A DNA stretch of 40,158 nucleotides from Candidatus Kaiserbacteria bacterium (GTDB lineage: Bacteria; Patescibacteriota; Minisyncoccia; Phycocordibacterales; UBA2100), in NCBI GenBank assembly GCA_028286865.1, contig JAQBQU010000014.1, positions 1 through 40,158 of the forward strand, given 5' to 3'. The first letter of the stretch is position 1, and every line of letters begins with the position of its first letter. The notes under the pieces were generated by a model. It was not told where the DNA came from and did no database searches. It saw nothing but the letters and a program-made list of their open reading frames with translations. Both the position numbers and the translations under genes were made by a program. Shown piece by piece: positions 36,627-40,158 of this stretch.

Positions 36627-37781
36627 ATGGAACCGCTGGCATCACGTATCAGGCCGAAAATATTGAGCGAATTCGTGGGCCAAGAGCATCTCACCGGCGA
36701 GGGCAAGCCCTTGCGCGTTGCGATAGAAAAGAAGGAGTTGTTCTCATTCATACTTTGGGGGCCGCCCGGAAGCGGCAAGACCACCCTTGCGCGCATCTAT
36801 GCCAATGCGCTCGATGCTGATTTCTTTGAACTCTCCGCGGTCGAGGCCGGCAAAGACGATATCCGCAAAGTGCTCGGCACCCGTGCATCTCGCACGCCGA
36901 CCTTAGGAATGGACAAGCCGAAGATATTATTCGTCGATGAGATACATCGCTTCAATAAAGCGCAGCAGGATTTCCTGCTCCCCTTCGTCGAGCGCGGTGA
37001 CATCACCCTCATCGGCGCCACGACTGAGAATCCGTCATTTGAAATAATTTCTCCGCTGCTCTCGCGATGTCGTGTCTTCGTGCTCAATGAGCACAATGAA
37101 AATGAGATGGAGAAAATTCTCAAGCGCACCAAAATAAAAATGCCGAAGGATGCGCGCGACTGGCTCATCCGTCTCGCATCCGGCGACGCGCGCCAAGCCA
37201 TCACCGCGCTCGAGACCGCAGAAGCGCTCTACGGAAAAGTGACGCTCGACACCCTCAAAGAAGCGGTGCAATCCAAACATCTTCGCTACGATAAAAAAGG
37301 CGACGAGCACTACAATACGATCTCGGCATTCATAAAATCGATGCGTGCATCACAACCCGATGCCGCGCTCTATTATCTGGCGCGCATGGTGGACGCCGGA
37401 GAGGATCCGAAATTCATCGCACGCAGGATGGTGATCTTCGCGAGCGAAGACATCGGGCTCGCACAGCCGACCGCGCTCGTCGTCGCCAACGCGGTCTTCG
37501 AGGCGGTGAATAAGATCGGATACCCGGAAGCGACCATCAATCTCGCGCACGGCGTTGCGTACCTGGCTCAGAGTAAAAAAGATCGCCGCTCATACGATGC
37601 GATATTCGAAGCGCTCGATGATGTGAAGAAATTCGGCAATCTCCCGATACCGATGAATGTGCGCAATGCGCCGACGAAGCTGATGAAAGACCTCGGCTAC
37701 CATAAGGGATACAAGATGTACGACACTGAATCGTATCTCCCTGAAAAGCTCAAAAAGAAGAAATATCTAAAGGATGAGTGA
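36627..37781 (+). CDS. rarA: Replication-associated recombination protein A (RarA/MgsA AAA ATPase)
   Basis: MEPLASRIRPKILSEFVGQEHL; SFILWGPPGSGKTTLARIYA; ILFVDEIHRFNKAQQDFLLPFVERGDITLIGATTENPSFE. Confidence 0.95.
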   Translation: MEPLASRIRPKILSEFVGQEHLTGEGKPLRVAIEKKELFSFILWGPPGSGKTTLARIYANALDADFFELSAVEAGKDDIRKVLGTRASRTPTLGMDKPKILFVDEIHRFNKAQQDFLLPFVERGDITLIGATTENPSFEIISPLLSRCRVFVLNEHNENEMEKILKRTKIKMPKDARDWLIRLASGDARQAITALETAEALYGKVTLDTLKEAVQSKHLRYDKKGDEHYNTISAFIKSMRASQPDAALYYLARMVDAGEDPKFIARRMVIFASEDIGLAQPTALVVANAVFEAVNKIGYPEATINLAHGVAYLAQSKKDRRSYDAIFEALDDVKKFGNLPIPMNVRNAPTKLMKDLGYHKGYKMYDTESYLPEKLKKKKYLKDE

Positions 37782-37811
37782 TGCGTCGCACAATATCGTA
37801 TACTTATATTA

Positions 37812-38744
37812 ATGGCTGCTGACCTCAAGGAACTCAAGTCTCAGTTCCTCGAATATCTCGAGATCGAAAAGGGGCGCGGAGTGAAGACGGTCGAAAATTA
37901 CGACCGCTATCTCACCCGCTTTTTTACACAGGCAAAGGTCACGAAGCCGGGAGATATCACCGAGACCATGGTGCGCGAATTTCGCATCAATTTGAATCGC
38001 TCGGCCGGGGTCGCGGGGACGATGAAAAAGAACACGCAGAACTATCATCTCATCGCACTGCGCGCATTCCTCAAATTCCTGCGCAAGCGTGATGTCGAAA
38101 GTCTCAATCCGGAACGCATTGAACTCGCGAAAGTCGGCGGGCGCGATCTCGACCTCATCACCGTCGACGAGCTCAACCGTATTATGAAAGCACCGCAAGG
38201 TGAAACGCTCCCCGCGCTGCGCGATCGCGCAATTCTTGAACTACTTTTTTCTACCGGCCTTCGCGTATCCGAACTCTGCAATCTCAATCAGGATCTCGAT
38301 CTCACGCGCGATGAATTCTCGGTGCGCGGCAAAGGAGAAAAAGTGCGCGTGGTCTTTCTCTCTCCCGAAGCGAAGAAAGCGGTCGCTGCATATATAAAGA
38401 AGCGCGGCGATATGTCAGATGCGCTCTTCGTGAGCTACGGAGCGAAGTTCGCGAAGAAATCCGATAAGAAAGGCGCAGACAAGGATCTGCATCGTCTCAC
38501 TCCCCGCTCGGTCGAGCGCTTGGTGAAACAATATGCGATCAAAGCAGGTATCACCCGCAAGGTCACTCCCCACGTGATCCGTCACTCATTCGCGACCGAT
38601 CTCTTAAGCAATGGCGCCGACCTCCGCTCGGTCCAAGCGCTCCTCGGCCACGCAAATATTTCTACGACCCAGGTCTACACTCACGTGACCGACAGGCACC
38701 TGAGCGAAGTGCATAAGCAGTTTCACGGCAAGCGCCGCGGTTAG
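37812..38744 (+). CDS. Xer-type tyrosine recombinase
   Basis: LLFSTGLRVSELCNLNQ, HVIRHSFATDLLSNGADLRSVQALLGHANISTTQVYTHV (R..HxxR..Y). Confidence 0.93.
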   Translation: MAADLKELKSQFLEYLEIEKGRGVKTVENYDRYLTRFFTQAKVTKPGDITETMVREFRINLNRSAGVAGTMKKNTQNYHLIALRAFLKFLRKRDVESLNPERIELAKVGGRDLDLITVDELNRIMKAPQGETLPALRDRAILELLFSTGLRVSELCNLNQDLDLTRDEFSVRGKGEKVRVVFLSPEAKKAVAAYIKKRGDMSDALFVSYGAKFAKKSDKKGADKDLHRLTPRSVERLVKQYAIKAGITRKVTPHVIRHSFATDLLSNGADLRSVQALLGHANISTTQVYTHVTDRHLSEVHKQFHGKRRG

Positions 38745-40102
38745 ATCCTGCGAACGATACCGCTGAACGCATCCACTTCCACAACGTCGCCGTCTTTGAA
38801 TACCTGAGTGGCGATCTTGGTCCCGATGATGCAGGGCTTCTTGAGTTCGCGGCTCACGATCGCCGCATGCGATGTGATCCCGCCTTCATTGGTGACGATC
38901 GCGCCTGCGAGTTTCATCAGCGGCACGAATTCCGGCCGCGTCATCGAAGTGATAAGAATGTCCCCCGCTTGCATCGCTTTCGCACTTTCGTGATGCGCTT
39001 CGAGCACGACGCGAACGGTGCCCGTCGCCTTCCCCTTTGAGGCGATCATTCCTTTCAGTTCGCTGACGTCAGTGCTCTCCGCTGCTGTCAAAGAATCCCA
39101 GAGAAGTTTCGCTTCGTTTCCGTACGTGAATTCGAAACGTCCGTCGGCGGTCACGTGCAGCAGAACACTGTCTTCGCATTGCGAACGGACCGCTTCATTC
39201 GAGAGTTCCCCGGCGAAGAGCGCATCGATCTGGTCGATACGAACTCCGTTCACGAGAACCGGGTCGATCGAGTGTCTGAGCATCACTTCGCGCAGAATGC
39301 GCACGAGCCCGTAGATGCCGGTGTAGTTGAGTCGCTTGCGCGTATCGCGCCATGTCGTGAGCGAGCGGAAGAACGCCAGCGGATTCTCATTGAGCCCGTG
39401 TGCGGCAAGAGTGGTCCGCTCCTCTTCCTCGGGCGAAACGAATATGTCGTCTTCTGTATGCCCTACCGAGTTCTCAATGAGCACGTCAGTGAGTTCCGAA
39501 AAGCTGGAGTAGTTGGTCGCGAACCAAAAGAACCGGTCGTGCAGGTCGCTGCGCAAGAGTGTGCCCGCACGCAGTTGCGTGAGCGCGTGTCCCCATTCGG
39601 AGAGGTACGACGGTTCACGCGGCGTGAGCAAGACCTGCAGCTCATGATCGGTGAACCCGTACATCTGTTGTATGCGCTCGATCTCTGCCCGGTCGAAGCC
39701 GGGATCAAAGGTGTCGATAAAGATCGAGATCGCCCACATCTCCTGATCAAGCGCGAACATGCGATCGTAGGCCGCACGCAATTCGGCGAGAGACATTGCA
39801 GAGAGATCGAGCTGTGCGATCGCGTGCGCCTCATGCGTGAGCATTGCATCAATGCGGGTCCAAGCCGCATCCCACTCCGGCGGAATGCCGTGCTCCGAGA
39901 GTCGGATGACCTTGCGCGCTACTCGCTCCATCCCGCTCTCGTCCCACAGGACACCCATGAAATTCTTTTTGAAGTACGTATAAAATTCTCCCCAGCTTTC
40001 GCCGACGTAACCGCTCCGTGATCCAACGACCGCAAGGCACCACAAGAGGCTCTGGTACATACCCGTTGTCCCTTCTTGCCGGTACGGCTTTTCGAATGTC
40101 AT
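38741..40102 (-). CDS. PEP-utilising enzyme mobile (phosphohistidine) domain protein lacking an ATP-grasp domain
   Basis: C-terminal GDILITSMTRPEFVPLMKLAGAIVTNEGGITSHAAIVSRELKKPCIIGT phosphohistidine swivel signature; helical N-terminal ~330 aa. Confidence 0.85.
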   Translation of the reverse strand: MTFEKPYRQEGTTGMYQSLLWCLAVVGSRSGYVGESWGEFYTYFKKNFMGVLWDESGMERVARKVIRLSEHGIPPEWDAAWTRIDAMLTHEAHAIAQLDLSAMSLAELRAAYDRMFALDQEMWAISIFIDTFDPGFDRAEIERIQQMYGFTDHELQVLLTPREPSYLSEWGHALTQLRAGTLLRSDLHDRFFWFATNYSSFSELTDVLIENSVGHTEDDIFVSPEEEERTTLAAHGLNENPLAFFRSLTTWRDTRKRLNYTGIYGLVRILREVMLRHSIDPVLVNGVRIDQIDALFAGELSNEAVRSQCEDSVLLHVTADGRFEFTYGNEAKLLWDSLTAAESTDVSELKGMIASKGKATGTVRVVLEAHHESAKAMQAGDILITSMTRPEFVPLMKLAGAIVTNEGGITSHAAIVSRELKKPCIIGTKIATQVFKDGDVVEVDAFSGIVRRI

Positions 40103-40158
40103 ATTTTTCGCGCCGTGCCTTTCGACGTGTCGACTTCAATGGTGTCACCGTCTTTGAA
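40099..40158 (-). CDS. C-terminal fragment of a second PEP-utilising mobile-domain protein
   Basis: Reverse complement reads FKDGDTIEVDTSKGTARKI*, paralogous to VFKDGDVVEVDAFSGIVRRI* of the adjacent gene; ATGA 4-nt overlap. Confidence 0.7.
   Translation of the reverse strand, partial: FKDGDTIEVDTSKGTARKI

Noticed and set aside
37812-38744. Xer-type recombinase as the integrase of a mobile element carrying the T4SS-like cluster
   Set aside because: It is ~15 kb from the cluster among housekeeping genes, resembles XerC/XerD, and no att-like direct repeats or tRNA were noticed.
39155-40021. 288-aa plus-strand ORF
   Set aside because: Antisense to the PEP mobile-domain gene with an intact phosphohistidine motif.
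1-40158. CRISPR arrays, rRNA or tRNA genes
   Set aside because: No regularly spaced direct repeats, no rRNA-like stretches and no convincing T-loop/acceptor pairs were noticed by eye; tRNAscan-SE/Infernal would be needed to exclude them formally.

Overview
The window reads as a ~40 kb chromosomal segment of a streamlined bacterium. Gene content suggests Patescibacteria/CPR (Parcubacteria-like), but this is inferred from gene families only. It carries an oriC-type neighbourhood: dnaN and dnaA on the minus strand, divergent from rpmH-rnpA-yidC-jag on the plus strand, with DnaA-box-like 9-mers on both sides of dnaA. Next to it is an 11-gene minus-strand cluster (10169..22724) that looks like a minimal single-membrane type IV secretion (T4SS)-like machine: a VirB2/TrbC-like pilin, a beta-propeller-like protein, an Ig-like protein, a VirB4 ATPase, a separate TraC-like protein, PrgI, a VirB6/TrbL-like membrane protein and several membrane-anchored or exported orphans. 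No relaxase or VirD4 is seen in the window. The rest is housekeeping: yebC, ruvC, PBP1A, a UMPH-1 nucleotidase, rsmA, uvrD/pcrA, LysM-M23 peptidase, comM, a DksA/TraR-like protein, pnp, DUF475/TerC, NYN protein, rpsO, FKBP, rarA, a Xer recombinase, and tandem PEP-utilising mobile-domain proteins. Main hunting results: (1) the T4SS-like cluster with propeller and Ig accessory proteins; (2) a window-wide promoter layout in which a TANNNT -10 box sits 6-8 nt before the ATG, implying pervasive leaderless mRNAs, with two SD-led exceptions; (3) a repeated TAA-T-ATG gene junction in the T4SS operon; (4) a long structured leader upstream of the LysM-M23 gene, possibly a riboswitch; (5) two ~90-100 bp structured intergenic elements; (6) a stand-alone RelA/SpoT-type HD protein; (7) tandem ATP-grasp-less PEP mobile-domain proteins. 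No searches or folding programs were run. All family calls come from motif recognition.
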